From: Owenia fusiformis
Taxonomy: Eukaryota; Annelida; Polychaeta; Sabellida; Oweniidae
Assembly: GCA_903813345.2 (NCBI GenBank)
Contig: CAIIXF020000006.1
Coordinates: 13,708,348-13,772,347, forward strand
DNA: 64,000 nt
Direction of reading: 5' to 3'
Below the pieces are notes generated by a model. That model was not told the origin of the DNA. It saw only the letters and a list, made by a program, of their open reading frames with translations, and did no database searches. Shown here piece by piece: positions 49,078 through 61,262 of this stretch (positions within the stretch are counted from its first letter, which is position 1; the number at the start of each line of letters is the position of its first letter). Made by a program: the position numbers and the translations under genes.

Positions 49078-49898
49078 TTATCCTCAAATTATTTTGTTGC
49101 AAGTTCTCAACTTATATTTTTTTCACCAAAGTATTATTTGTACTCTCTTGTATTTTGTTCTTCCAGGTTGTTCATGGAAATAGCTTGCTTGAGAAATGTA
49201 ATTATTAATAAGTGTTAATTTTTAGGGTATAAAATCCCCGAAGTGACTGATTTGTTAAAAAACTATTACTATGGAATTTTACTTAACCGATATTCCTTAT
49301 TTGATATACTGATTGCTTTCCTTAAAGTTATAGTCCAATTACCTAATTTTAATGATCTATTCACTTTATCCAAACCTTTGCATTGGCAATATAGACCAGT
49401 TATTACAATGAGAAGAATTTTAACATCAACAAATTGTGTATGCTTTAGGATTAAATCAGTGCGCTCTCAACAATCCTTCATTGTAAAACAATTATATCTG
49501 GAACTTCATTCTAATGAATTGTTGTACTGCGTTCTACCAAAGAGATCTGTCATTGTTGTTGCTGATTAAATAAAGGTTCCTGGGTTATCATAACCTCAGC
49601 TCTTACAAAATGTTCAAGCTCATCTGAAATATAGAAATGAATCTCAGTAGTTGTGGCTGTCTGATTGGACTTGTTTGTTTAATTGTTGTTTCTAGAGGAG
49701 CATATTGACACTGATAACAACTTTAACATATCTCCCATGTTCTCCTGTAGGAGAAACTGCTAATCCAGCTGCATCTCTGAAGCAGGGATTGGTTTGAGTA
49801 AAGCTTTGTCTTGTTTTTGTTATAGAGGGACATTATATCTTAAGACCTCATGAAAACTATTGGTATGTTTGTTACAAAAGGATTTTTGTCTGTTTTAT

Positions 49899-49955
49899 TG
49901 ATTGTTTGTTTGTTTGTTTGATTGTTTGTTTGTTTGTTTGTTTGTTTGTTTGTTT
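49899..49955 (+). repeat. (TTTG)n microsatellite
   Basis: About fourteen GTTT tetramers with two GATT interruptions. Confidence 0.9.
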
Positions 49956-50341
49956 ATTAAGGATATGTAATACTACAATTCTCACCTTGATGAACCTGGA
50001 TGTACATGTATTGGTATGCAAGCTGAAATGATTCATCACAAAATTACAGATTTGTCCCAGAAGGTTATTATGATCTGCATGAGGGATGGTTAATTATTGA
50101 TCATTTCATTATTTTTGATGGTTGTTCATTACATTCTGCAGGTGAAAATATTGCATATATAAATCTACCATGTCAGAGCAATAGATGAACCAGGTTGTTT
50201 CTGTAAAGTTATTGTCATGATTTAAAAGCTTTTAGTTTTATGAGGTTGTTGATATTGCAACATGTTTAAGTTATGTAACTCCTACCTTTTCAATTTTAAG
50301 CATCTTCGTACACTCAGTATACACTGAGACCGACGGGAGAT

Positions 50342-50551
50342 TCAGTGATCTCCCCAGCATTAAAGCAAGTGGGTACATCACCCACCTGAGATTTTTAAAA
50401 TAGGCTTGCACCCACCTGAAAATCCATTTGCACCCTCTTGAAAATGAGAAAAATTATGAAAAATTGGCATATTTTGACCAATTTTGGTCTGATAATTGTG
50501 AAAATGAGAATTTTGCATCCACCTGAGAAAAGGTCCTGGGGAGATCACTGA
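50342..50551. mobile_element. MITE with TCAGTGATCTCCCCAG ends, 210 bp
   Basis: TCAGTGATCTCCCCAG and CTGGGGAGATCACTGA are perfect 16-base inverted termini. CACCCACCTGA motifs repeat inside. No coding capacity. Confidence 0.85.
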
Positions 50552-50606
50552 GTTAGTGAACAAAGTTGATTTTAAGAGGCAATTGGTCATATTTTCAAAG
50601 TTTTAA

Positions 50607-50910
50607 CCCTTTCATGACTATAGGCTCCATATGGAGCCCTATTATGTAAAACCTTTCAGGACAATAGGCTCCTTTTGTCACCATTATTTTTATTTCTATA
50701 CATCAATGAAATGACAATATCTCCAGTTCTATTGAATATTTTTATACTAAATTTTGACAATTTGTTCTAAATTGATAATTCTTACTAGAAATTGTATTTC
50801 AAGGTATAGGTCCCGGGGCGGAGGTAATTTGCAGTTATCGCCTCAAAACTGCTCTTACTTATCTGTGACGAGGGCCAACCTTTTCCTCTTATATTCACGT
50901 CGGGAAAGGG
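50607..50910. mobile_element. piggyBac-like MITE with TTAA flanks
   Basis: CCCTTTCATGAC at the left and GTCGGGAAAGGG at the right are imperfect inverted termini, each bordered by TTAA (50603-50606 and 50911-50914), the piggyBac target. The left part has ATAGGCTCC twice, first as CTCCATATGGAGCC. Confidence 0.7.
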
Positions 50911-50919
50911 TTAAAGATG

Positions 50920-52330
50920 AAAGAAAAGAAAGTTTATAACAGAGTCTGTACAATGTAGTAATTTAGGATCAGAGTGGCTCCTTACTAGTATATCTAGAGC
51001 ATCCCCACCATATACAAAAGTGAACTTGAAGAAAGAGCGAATTTCATGTCTGATCATTTGCTAAAGACTTTTAATGTAAAATCAATAAATGTGACACACT
51101 GAAAAAGAGCAAGCCAAAGCTCAATAATCAATACAGAGATTAACTTCAGTTGCGACCACAATGGCAGCTTCAGCACGAGAGAGGCTTATAAAGAGACCCT
51201 TAGGAGAGAGGGATAATGGGGAAATTGACATCATTTATCTAAGAGGGTACATCCCAATGTTAATGTATCCCATAATGCAACATAAAAGATATGGTTTAAT
51301 GATGGTGCCTTAATGATGATCTTGTTGTTAACTGAAGTTTTAAAGATAGTTTTAGAATAGCTTTGCATAACAATTATGTTCATTTTATAGAGCATCAGGA
51401 GTTAGAGCACAGGGGGAGAAAGAATGGGGGGTTTGGGTACATAATCTTGATGCTATACTGTATTATTTAAACTATGCGTGATGGGGATCTTTATTTGTTC
51501 AAGTTAGGAATAACAAATCTGTAAAGAATATGTGGAAGTCATATGCCTCTTTGTCATCAGATCAGAGAGAGAGATGGGAGATACATAAGGATGTTTGCTC
51601 CATTGCCTGAATAGTCATCATTTCATCTAAAAGAAACTAATAGAGTCAATGTCTAGGCTGAAGACAGAAATATTATTATTGATGGTTCGTCTGAATTAAA
51701 GTAGAGGAGAAAGTCAGTTATAATGAAGAACTAACAGTGAGGTTAATACAGATCAAAACCTCAATTTTAATCAAGAATATACTTCCCGCCTTATGAAATG
51801 AAAATGATGCTTATATCCAGCAACACAATCAAAGTAGTTATTACGCCCTGACCTTAGCACACTTATAAGACATTACTGGGATGAAAAGCTTTATACACCC
51901 ATACAAATAGTTCCATGCTCTTTTCATTCTTTTTTGATATTGTTTACAAAGATTTCTGATTTTCTTACATCTTGTTACAACTTAGATTCTGTACTTCACG
52001 TCAGTTCACTTAATTCCTTCCTAATTGATCACATTTTCCTCTGTTTAGCATGACCAGTGTTTGAACAGAAGCACACATCTGAGACCATATTTCCCCAAAC
52101 TCTCCTGATGATTCCTCAAGTGTTAATAATGTGTTAATATTTCAAAGAGAACCATTGAGGCTCCAAGATTGAAATGAGAGGCAAGGACTTCACACACGAG
52201 TTGTTGTTATTCTGCTGTAACTTTCAATATCAAGAGTCAAAGTACTGTACCCGGGGTACTGTAATTTTATTGCATTTCATTACATAACAGGATTCAGAGT
52301 TTTATTGTCTTGCATTGCCCATCAATGTTA
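50920..52330. other. Non-coding stretch
   Basis: No recognisable gene or element. Confidence 0.4.
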
Positions 52331-52334
52331 AAGA

Positions 52335-52445
52335 GAAATGTGTTGCTGTACACATCAAGGTTGAAAGTAATTGTGTTACATTTATCATTAAGATTGAAAA
52401 TAATTGTGTTGCATGTCCGACTTAGATTGACAGTGTAACCGGCAT
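52335..52445 (+). repeat. Degenerate short tandem repeat
   Basis: About 2.5 units of roughly 42 bases: TGTGTTGCTGTACACATCAA, TGTGTTACATTTATCATTAA and TGTGTTGCATGTCCGACTTA, with AGRTTGAAA-like joins. Confidence 0.55.
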
Positions 52446-53214
52446 TCATCAAGATTTCCAATTGGTGCATATCCCAAAATTGATTTTGCGACATCGTTTA
52501 TGGATTCATATTTTCTTTGTTAGATTATTCAATTAACTGTATGGTAGCCCTGGAAGCATCAGAGTGTTTTTGTATTCAGCTCATGGCGCTCATTACACAT
52601 TCTCATTATTGCCTCTGGATAGTTGCGGAGACGAGACTGCATTCAATTGATGTAGATACAGTTACACACAGTAATAATCTAAGTAAATATACATGCAACA
52701 ATGGGGATGTAGGACTGTAGGATAGGAGTGGAGATCAGAGGATTGTGGATTGCAGATGTGCAGTTCTGGAAACTAGCTAGCTGCTCTTACTTTTAAATTA
52801 ACAGTGTTCCTCTTGACTGGTTGATCTATGGGATTGAGATGCACATTGAATATACTGTAGGTATGAAGTATTCATGTAGTTACATGTCATAGATTGATTG
52901 TGTTATAGAATTCAGAGACATTGTACATTACAAGGGTAAGGGGATGCCCAGAAAGACTGGAATAGTAAGTTATACTCCAGGAACAGTTCAGAATTAGGAT
53001 ATTAATTGAATCAATTGACAATGCCATTAGGACATCATTAGGACTATCTTTCTAGGATAGTATTCATTTGAGTACATTTAGGAATTCTGCACTTGTGTGT
53101 TATGATTCCGTCCTTCTTTGTGTTGAAGGAGATGCTATAGATGACTTGAGGGACCATCAATCTCTTAGTGATATTAATTCTAGGATATAAACAAGATAGT
53201 TTGATAACAGTTTT

Positions 53215-54365
53215 AATCAACAGTGCTATCCTGCATTTGACAGTGCCATCCTGCATTTGACAGTAAGTCCTGTATTTGACAGTACAGTTCAGTCCTGCAG
53301 TAATTTTCTGTATACCTGTTTTTGACACACTAGTTTTACATTTGACATTAGTTCTACAATTGGCAGTATATACTTGTATTTGGCATATTGGTTCTATATT
53401 TGACAATAGACACCTGTGTTTGATTTATAAGCTGCACATTTGACAATGTACATAATGTATATACCTGCATTTCATATAGTAGTTCCATATTTGACAGATT
53501 AGCTCTGCACTTGACAGTTTAGTCCTGCATTTAATGGTTCTACCCTGTATTTGACATTAGTTCTCTATTTGACAGTTTAGTCCTGCATTTAATGGTTCTA
53601 CCCTGCATTTGACAGTTTAGTTCTGCATTTAATGGTTCTACCCTGTATTTGACATTAGTTCTGCATTTGACAGTTAAGTCCTGCATTTAATGGTTCTACC
53701 CTGCATTTGACAGATTTGTTCTGTATTTGACAGTTTAGTCCTGCATTTAATGGTTCTACCCTGCATTTGACAGATTTGTCCTGCATTTGACAGGTTAGTC
53801 CTGCATTTAATGGTTCTACCCTGTATTTGACATTAGTTCTGCATTTGACAGTTTAGTCCTGCATTTAATGGTTCTACCCTGCATTTGACATTAGTTTTGC
53901 ATTTGACAGTTCAGTCCTCCATTTAATGGTTCTACCCTGCATTTGACAGATTTGTTCTGTATTTGACAGGTTAGTCCTGCATTTAATGGTTCTACCCTGC
54001 ATTTGACAGATTAGTTCTGCATTTGACAGGTTAGTCCTGCTTTTAATGGTTCTACCCTGTATTTGACATTAGTTCTGCATTTGACAGTTTACTCCTCCAT
54101 TTAATTGTTCTACCCTGCATTTGACAGATTAGTTCTGCATTTGACAGGTTAGTCCTGCATTTAATGGTTCTACCCTGCATTTGACAGATTAGTTCTGGAT
54201 TTGACAGGTTAGTCCTGCATTTAATGGTTCTACCCTGCATTTGACAGATTAGTTCTGCATTTGACAGTTTAGTCCTCCATTTAATGGTTCTACCCTGCAT
54301 TTGACAGATTTGTTCTGCATTTGACAGGTTAGTCCTGCATTTAATGGTTCTACCCTGCATTTGAC
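53215..54365. repeat. Satellite-like array of about 20-bp monomers in a 60-bp higher-order unit
   Basis: Monomers of the form TTCTGCATTTGACAGNTTAG alternate in threes: TCCTGCATTTAATGG, TACCCTGCATTTGACAGA, TAGTTCTGCATTTGACAGG. From about 53510 to 54360 the 60-bp triplet is homogeneous; from 53215 to 53510 and further left the monomers are diverged. The minus-strand frame over it is repeat-derived. Confidence 0.93.
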
Positions 54366-54601
54366 TAGAGAAATTAACCTGGAATGAATGTTTGGTGAAC
54401 TAATGTTGATCACATTCAAAGAAGTACTGGCTTATACTGAGAAAACATTGCATAAAACTACAGCATGCTGTTAAAGTACTTGAAATACCGATGAAATGAT
54501 GAAACGGATTACGATTCTTGATTACATGTATTAGAAAAGGATTAACAACACAGAAGCTCAATTCTTGTAAGTATATTTTCTAATGTTGATCTGTATATAC
54601 C

Positions 54602-54769
54602 TTCTTCAACCCAGTCTGATACAGCTATAATGAACTCAAAAAAGACTTCATCCTAGGATATACTAAAGATAGATCTGTCTAATTCTTCTTCAGCCCAGTC
54701 TGATACACCTATAATGAACTCAAAAAAGACTTCATTCTAGGATATACTAAAGATAGATCTGTCTAATTT
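54602..54769 (+). repeat. Two-copy 84-bp tandem duplication
   Basis: TTCTTCAACCCAGTCTGATA at 54602 and TTCTTCAGCCCAGTCTGATA at 54686 start near-identical units ending AGATAGATCTGTCTAATT. Confidence 0.92.
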
Positions 54770-54779
54770 CTCCTAAACA

Positions 54780-56060
54780 CAGGCCAGTAGTAACCAAAAC
54801 AGAGTCTAACATCTAAATGGTGAGATCCTCTTTCTTCCTGTATTATATTGACTGCTCAATTTATTGTATTAATGCATATGAATTTGTTGCCTATATTCAA
54901 TACTCAATGAGAGAGAATTCATCTTTCTTGCATGTTTCATTGTAAGATGATACCACTATAGCATTATATCTTCAGTCTGAAGTTCATATTGATTTTGCAT
55001 GTCAAAGAACCTAAGATCTGAGGACAACATAAATATCAATAAAGGGAGTAGTGTAATGTACTAAATTATTTGCTTGATTCTCTTGAAGAACATAGACTTG
55101 ATATTATGTGTACTTAATAGCATTTAATAAGTCAAGGTGAATAATTATATTTGTTGCATTAAATAAATTGATGCCATTCCCCCTCAATGGATAATAACCA
55201 GAAAATATGATTGTGAAAATAATAGCTCAAATTAATCCTAATACCCTTTGAAACAGGAGCCATCAAGCATAACTTGCTATTAACTATTTTTATTAGCCTA
55301 GCTTGGGAAAAGTACCCCATCAAGTGTGTAAATTTGCACTTATATATAGTATTGAATATCTCAGATATTAAGTCAACAACATGAAATATGGAAATATTTT
55401 TAAGTTCATTACTAAACGAGAAATGTTTATGATATCAAGGATGGGCTTATAATTGTATTTCTAAGAGTTCACATCAGAATTTTTTCACTCAATGAAGGGG
55501 AATTTCACTGTTTTTCTTGCTAAGGTGTGAATGGAGGGATTGTTTTCATAATATTTCTGTTTTATCAAAATATTTATATCCCATATGTTCCTCTAATCCT
55601 TGTTTTTTCCACTCCTCTGGAGAGGAAAAACAAAACCAGGTCATATTTTATTTAGTGGATAACGCTTCAGATTGATCTTTTTATACCATGCAATAATGTG
55701 ATAATAATACTGACTATAAGAGGATGTGCTTTCCCAGAATCCCCATCTAGGGTCATGTGATAGCATACCTTTGATAATTTTTTGTATGCTTTACACCAAA
55801 ACAAAAGTCTGCCACATTTCTGGAATAAAATGTGCTCATCAATGTGAGTTTGACAAATTGATACAATTCTGTATGGTGTTTCACAAAGAAATATGTTGCT
55901 GGAATTCTGGGATAACTTGTCTCATGTGGAGCCTACCTCTCTCATCAAGTACTTGTAGTTATAACTCTATGATGTCATCAATAGACAGTATATAGACATT
56001 GCTATAGATATGCTTTGCAAGGCATTATGAAATACAATAGGCGAGTTACAAGAGAATTGT
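54780..56060. other. Non-coding stretch
   Basis: No gene, transposon end or array seen. Confidence 0.4.
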
Positions 56061-56065
56061 CATAT

Positions 56066-56217
56066 TTAATAGACTAGATGCAAGTACAAATAATCTTTCA
56101 AAATGTTGTGAAAGAGATATCATATTTGTCATCTACATACCAAATTACATCTAAAAATGAAGATTTAAAAGTTAATCATCTTTAAAATTTTCTTTGAAAA
56201 TATGATTTCTAGGTCAG
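56066..56217 (-). repeat. Dispersed repeat R1, copy 3 (diverged)
   Basis: Reverse complement resembles 4530-4695 (ATTTTCAAAGAAAATTTTAA, GTAGATGACAAATATGATAT, TTGCATCTAGTCTA). Confidence 0.55.
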
Positions 56218-56730
56218 ATAAATAAAGCAAATGTTATAAGATCATTAAAATTGAAATATCTTGCCTTATATTGAACTCCTTTTATTAAACAGAAGAGTAC
56301 TTATTAACATCATATGTTAAAAAACATTTTTTGCAAGAAACTCCAGTGTTGCCCCTCGTTTAGACAGGAGTTAGACAACACCATTGTTAACATGCATATC
56401 TTCTCATTTCTCTCCTCTCACCAAGTCTCTCTCAAATCTCTCACAAGCATAGATTCTTGAAAATCGGAGTGATTAGGCAGAGGATTGATGCGAAAACGTA
56501 TGCAATAATATTGTAGTCGGTATTTATCATATATGGAATAAATGAGAAATGAAAAAAAGGCTTGATGCAGGAATATTTTTATTGCTTTGAAAAAGTGCTA
56601 TAATTGTCGTTGTGCTGATGGGCATGCAGGCGTGCCGGCAAGTGCCTCATGAATCAATTCTTGTGTCTAATATGTTTCTTTATGTATCTATCATTATGTA
56701 ATAAGTGAAAATATTTACAGATTGTTTAGT

Positions 56731-56934
56731 GAACACCTTTTTATTTGGGTGAATGCCTTTATACTTGAAGAACACCTTTTTATTTGGGTGAATGTCTTTA
56801 TACTTGAAGAACACCTTTTTATTTGGGTGAATGCCTTTATACTTGAAGAACACCTTTTTATTTGGGTGAATGCCTTTATACTTGAAGAACACCTTTTTAT
56901 TTGGGTGAATGCCTTTGTTCTTAATGAACACGTT
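56731..56934. repeat. 39-bp minisatellite, five units
   Basis: GAACACCTTTTTATTTGGGT begins units at 56731, 56770, 56809, 56848 and 56887, exactly 39 bases apart; a partial unit starts at 56926. The period is divisible by three, so frames stay open on both strands. Confidence 0.97.
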
Positions 56935-57129
56935 GTTTGTCCTGGAGAAAACATTTTGTTATCAATAAATGCACTCACTTTATCCATAACACTTTTTATT
57001 GATTTTACTTTAGGAACATTTTGTTGAGCTTCTTGTGTCTTCTTCTCTTTTGTTGATTCTTCTATTGTGGTTTGACATAAAACCAAACCGTGACAAACCC
57101 TTTGATGATTATAAAACAACAATTACTGT

Positions 57130-58320
57130 TGCAATTCCAGATTGTTCTATATTTGTAAAAGCTGAAACAATATCGCTGTAAAAGGAGGGATAGGCAGATT
57201 AAAAAACAATAAAAACAGATTGTTGTAGAATGTACATGAAGGTTTTTTATAAACACATCCTTTGATGTGTCAATCACAATGTTTTGATTGATTCAAAATA
57301 AATCATAATCTCATTAAAAGAAAAGAACATGCCATTTGTTTTGAATTACATAAAAAATAACAATCAAATCTTGTTTTTTATTCTTCGCAATTTTATGATA
57401 TGCTCTGTCATGCAATTCTATGCTGTAGAAAACAATTTATACTTTTTATGGTAAAATTAGAAAGCTTTGAAGTAGAGACATCATTTGGCCAAAATTGACT
57501 TCTAAATATCTAATCCTATATAATATAAATGATACACTGCACAATGATAGTCTTAGTCTTTTTAATGCATGCTATGCTATTAGCAAAATTCACTCCTATT
57601 CGCTAAGCAAATGTAATAGGTATCATAAAATACATAATTTCTACATTATGGGCAAAATTAATATTTTTGTGGTGAGAAACAAGAGTGTAAAAGTCCCCGG
57701 CTTTTTATTGATGTGCATAGCCAATTTACAAGATAATTAGTGATTAATTTTTGGAGTGAGGTAATCAAGTATATTTCTTTAAAGATAAATATATTCCTGC
57801 ATTGACACATTCCCTTAGTCTGCATTGTTCATTTGCAGTAACTCCCCCCTGTCTTTGATGTTCAACATATTTCCCACTTGTAATATGTGCCAATTTGATC
57901 AATCTGAAGGACTAATATAAAGCACACTTATGCCAGTCATCCAGTGCATTTTTAATAGAGAAATACAGAGAGTTTAATAATGATTAATGTACCCTCCCTG
58001 GAGATAATACTTATCCATCATTTTATAGAGTCCTCTCATGGGAACCTGCCTTATGAGAAACACCTTCAAATCTATGCAAACATTTAACAAGTGGGGCCTT
58101 AGGGAAGGATGAGTGGTTAATTAATATACACTAATGGTTTTAGATGAGATTTTTGGTATTGTTTTATCCTTTATGTTAATAATATTAGCACTCAGACTAT
58201 GGCTAATTTGTTCTTTTATGTAGAGGAATTTTATACTTTTATCCCAACATCTTTTCATGTGACTGAATATATCTTTTTATTACCATTGAGATATTATCAA
58301 AGAGCTATAGAAATAAGTAA
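57130..58320. other. Non-coding stretch
   Basis: No recognisable gene; an 81-codon open frame at 57495-57740 has no family resemblance. Confidence 0.4.
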
Positions 58321-58721
58321 TGAACATGAGGTTATAATGAAAACACGCGCTACGCGCTAACGCGCCACGCGCCAATGCGCTAGTGGAAAATGATCGATCC
58401 CTACGAAGTGTGCGCATGTTTTAAGCCCATGTTTATGATTGGTCTATATCATAGGCCCAGGGACATGTATAATTACGGTTAGGATATTGCCTGGGAACTT
58501 GTCGAAACATTGACACTTCAAAGGCTGTATAAATTATCGCTAACCTGACAATCAAACTTCAAAGATGTGAACCAGTTTGCGGCCGTAAGATCACAAAAAT
58601 TACGCTTTTCTAGTTACGATTTCTCAAAAATATAAGACCAATTGAAATGTTCTAAACACCGTTACAAAACTAAATTCAACTTTGATTCAGGAAATAATTT
58701 CAAAACTAAAATGAATGTTTG

Positions 58722-59540
58722 TACGATTATCTAGCCTTGCCCAAGTCGGTCTCTTTTACTTATCCTGATTTCTATTATGACCGCCTTGTACAAATGAGAA
58801 AGCCACGTGCTAAACCGACTCAATGTTTATGTCGGTAAAATTTGACCAATCAACGACGGCCCTGCAGCAATAGCTAAACAAGTACACTTTTCACCGGGAC
58901 CTTTCACGAACAAATTTTGCACGAATTCATCATGAAAATACAAATATTTTATCAGATAAATATCAATGAGAGTTTAGTGGATGCCGGAGCATCGATCGGA
59001 TAACGAAAGGTGAGAAGATTTCAACGATAAACGTTGAAACGATCACTGAACATGTAGGCTGAGATTCAATCACCGATCGACAACATGACCCGCTAGCCCC
59101 TACATATGTATCTATAGGTCTTCGTGCATTTTCATCGCGAAATCAGTTTTAAATCAACATTGAATCGCATGATTTAATTTATATTAATGACTATTACCTT
59201 CCAATGTACATTTAATTACATTATATATTCTAACTCTAAAGAAACACTCGATCAGATCATTGAATTTCAAGTCGTAGATGGGAAGTCTTTTGTTTATGCA
59301 GTTCAACCTGATAACGTTTTGATTGGTCATTCAGCCTTGAAGTCACACGTCGTGTCCACGCGATATCTGTCAATCAATAAGGTTTCGCGATACCCCTGAT
59401 AGGGTAGGTATTATGAAAATCTCGAAACCGTTGAATATTTCAGCGTAATAAGTGGAGATGTAATGGATTGTACAAGGCGGTAATAATTCAAGATCAGATA
59501 AGTAAAAAAATACCGACTTGGGCAAGGCTAACGATTATCG
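58722..59540. repeat. Inner inverted repeat within the 2.6-kb element
   Basis: CCTTGCCCAAGTCGGT followed by TTTTACTTATC and ACCGCCTTGTACAA at 58735-58795 is inverted at 59465-59533. The arms are about 75 bases with a 660-base centre, suggesting a separate foldback nested in the larger one. Confidence 0.8.
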
Positions 59541-60060
59541 GGCAATGATAAAACACGCTGGTTTACACTACTAAGTCTTTTCAAATCGTCTCTAATTTAA
59601 AAAACTATAATTCCAATTTAAAATTGAAATAAAATGTTATGAATAAAATGAAAAGATAATCCTCCTTTAGTAATATTCCTGATAAAATATAATTCCCGGG
59701 ACAGCCGTAATTCCAAACTAAATCTAATTAATCAAGATGAGAAAATACGAAAGCAAACATGAAAGGGGGGTTTATAGGGGGTCTTGGAAATCCATATGCA
59801 ATATTTTTCACCCCTTTTATACCATATACAGTTTTTCACCTCTTTTATAACATAAAATGACTGCAATATTTCTCACATCTCTTATACTACCATATATTAC
59901 GAAAACTCCAGGTGAAATACCATGTAACCATTTACGATAATTTTGAAACTGCTGTTGATTAAACTTTGGATAATATTCAGAAGGAAATAACATGATGCAA
60001 GAATCCATGTACTACCAATATCATAAGGCAAATGGACTGCATACGGGACCGTAGTCTGAA

Positions 60061-60082
60061 GGGGGGGGGGGGGGGGGGGGGG
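60061..60082 (+). repeat. 22-base G homopolymer
   Basis: Twenty-two G residues, then TCGGGGGGACCC. Strong G-quadruplex potential; length may be unreliable in assembly. Confidence 0.9.
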
Positions 60083-60934
60083 TCGGGGGGACCCTACACG
60101 GCCAAACATTTTTTGAATTTTGATTTCCTTCATTGTAGGCCTACATACATCACATACTGTCTCTACATCTTGAGTTCTCGATTTCAGGTGCTATAGAACT
60201 CATTTGGGACAATCTAATGTTTCAAAACATCCATCAAAGCCTGGATTACCCATATAAATGTTGGGCTGGTTTTAATTCTTTTAAAACATATATTTAACTT
60301 ATACGCTACCATATACGATAAAAGTTGGCCTCTCTTATGCAATATAAATAAATGTTCACTCATTACGAAATACGATATCCCTATACACCCCCCTTCATGA
60401 AAGCGAAAGTGCTTTTACAACCAACCGGACACGAAAATAAAATATAATTGCGACGCCTACTGATAGGAACATTTAAGATATAACTTCAAAAATACAGGAT
60501 AAAGATATATAAAACATTAAAGACTTGAAATTAAGTGGAAATATGCGACAAATATACATTATGAAGTCATTAGTCAAGTTATTTCAGACGGGGGCCCTCA
60601 GATTTCGAAACAGGATTTTTCTCACCGACGGTCTTCAATAACGCCATGAAATAGTGAGCATATTCGCAATCTGCGACCATTCATCCTGTAGTTGCTACTT
60701 TTTATTTTATCTTCCTTTTAAATCAGATAAACACACTGACAAGCAATAATCGTTGCACAGTAAACGATCAAACATTGGGCATTACTTCTGTCGTCTAACG
60801 CCACCTAATATAATTCGACTCGATTTACATACATGTTTCCGGGCCTCTGGGATCGATCATTCTGAACAGTGCGTTAGTGCGCCAGCGCGTTAGTGCGTAG
60901 CGCGTGTTTTCATTATAACCTGAACATGATAATA

Positions 60935-61080
60935 TAAGGCCGTCCAACTGTCGCGCAATTCTGTATTTGTCACGCATTTGCTGAAGAAATTGAAGAAGAA
61001 AATTAAAAAAACAAACGCTGAAAAATGAATGTCGGAAAAATTTTTTTCACTCGAATTGCGTTTATGTCACGCATTTGCTT
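60935..61080 (-). repeat. Dispersed repeat R4, copy 3
   Basis: CCGTCCAACTGTCGCGCAAT and TTTGTCACGCATTTGCTGAA are the reverse complement of the 26262-26300 motif. It starts just after the 9-bp duplication of the 2.6-kb element. Confidence 0.6.
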
Positions 61081-61103
61081 CAAATTTCTTGTTCCCTACC
61101 ACA

Positions 61104-61262
61104 ATAGACTAGATGCGAGTAGAAATAATCTTGATTTATGTCGTTAAATATTCAAAATTCAGTCAAAGTGATGTCATATTTGAAATCTACATGTAAAAGT
61201 ACATCTAAAGACATGGTTTCGAAAATTATTTATCAACTTTTGAAAATGAGACTTCTAGTTCG
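61104..61262 (-). repeat. Dispersed repeat R1, copy 4
   Basis: Reverse complement of 4530-4695: AGATGCGAGTAGAAATAATC, TTTGAAATCTACATGTAAAA and TTTTGAAAATGAGAC. Confidence 0.7.

Larger units (their letters stand above)
58330..60920. mobile_element. 2.6-kb Mutator/Foldback-like element with exact 9-bp target duplication
   Basis: GGTTATAATGAAAACACGCG at the left is inverted as CGCGTGTTTTCATTATAACC at the right. Arms of about 75 bases continue with CGCTAACGCGCCA-type subrepeats to GATCGATCCC. TGAACATGA flanks both ends (58321-58329 and 60921-60929). No frame above about 80 codons is present, so it is non-autonomous. The interior holds a second inverted pair (58722-58798 / 59462-59540), a CCAAT-bearing segment with a possible spliced start exon at 58981-59009, and a 22-G run. 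Confidence 0.88.

Noticed and set aside
49243-49569. 108-codon plus-strand frame
   Set aside because: No recognised motif, no splice or start context, and about one frame of this length is expected by chance in 64 kb of AT-rich DNA.
54052-54360. 102-codon frame rich in CRT/NLSNAEL repeats
   Set aside because: Read-through of the 60-bp satellite unit, which is divisible by three.
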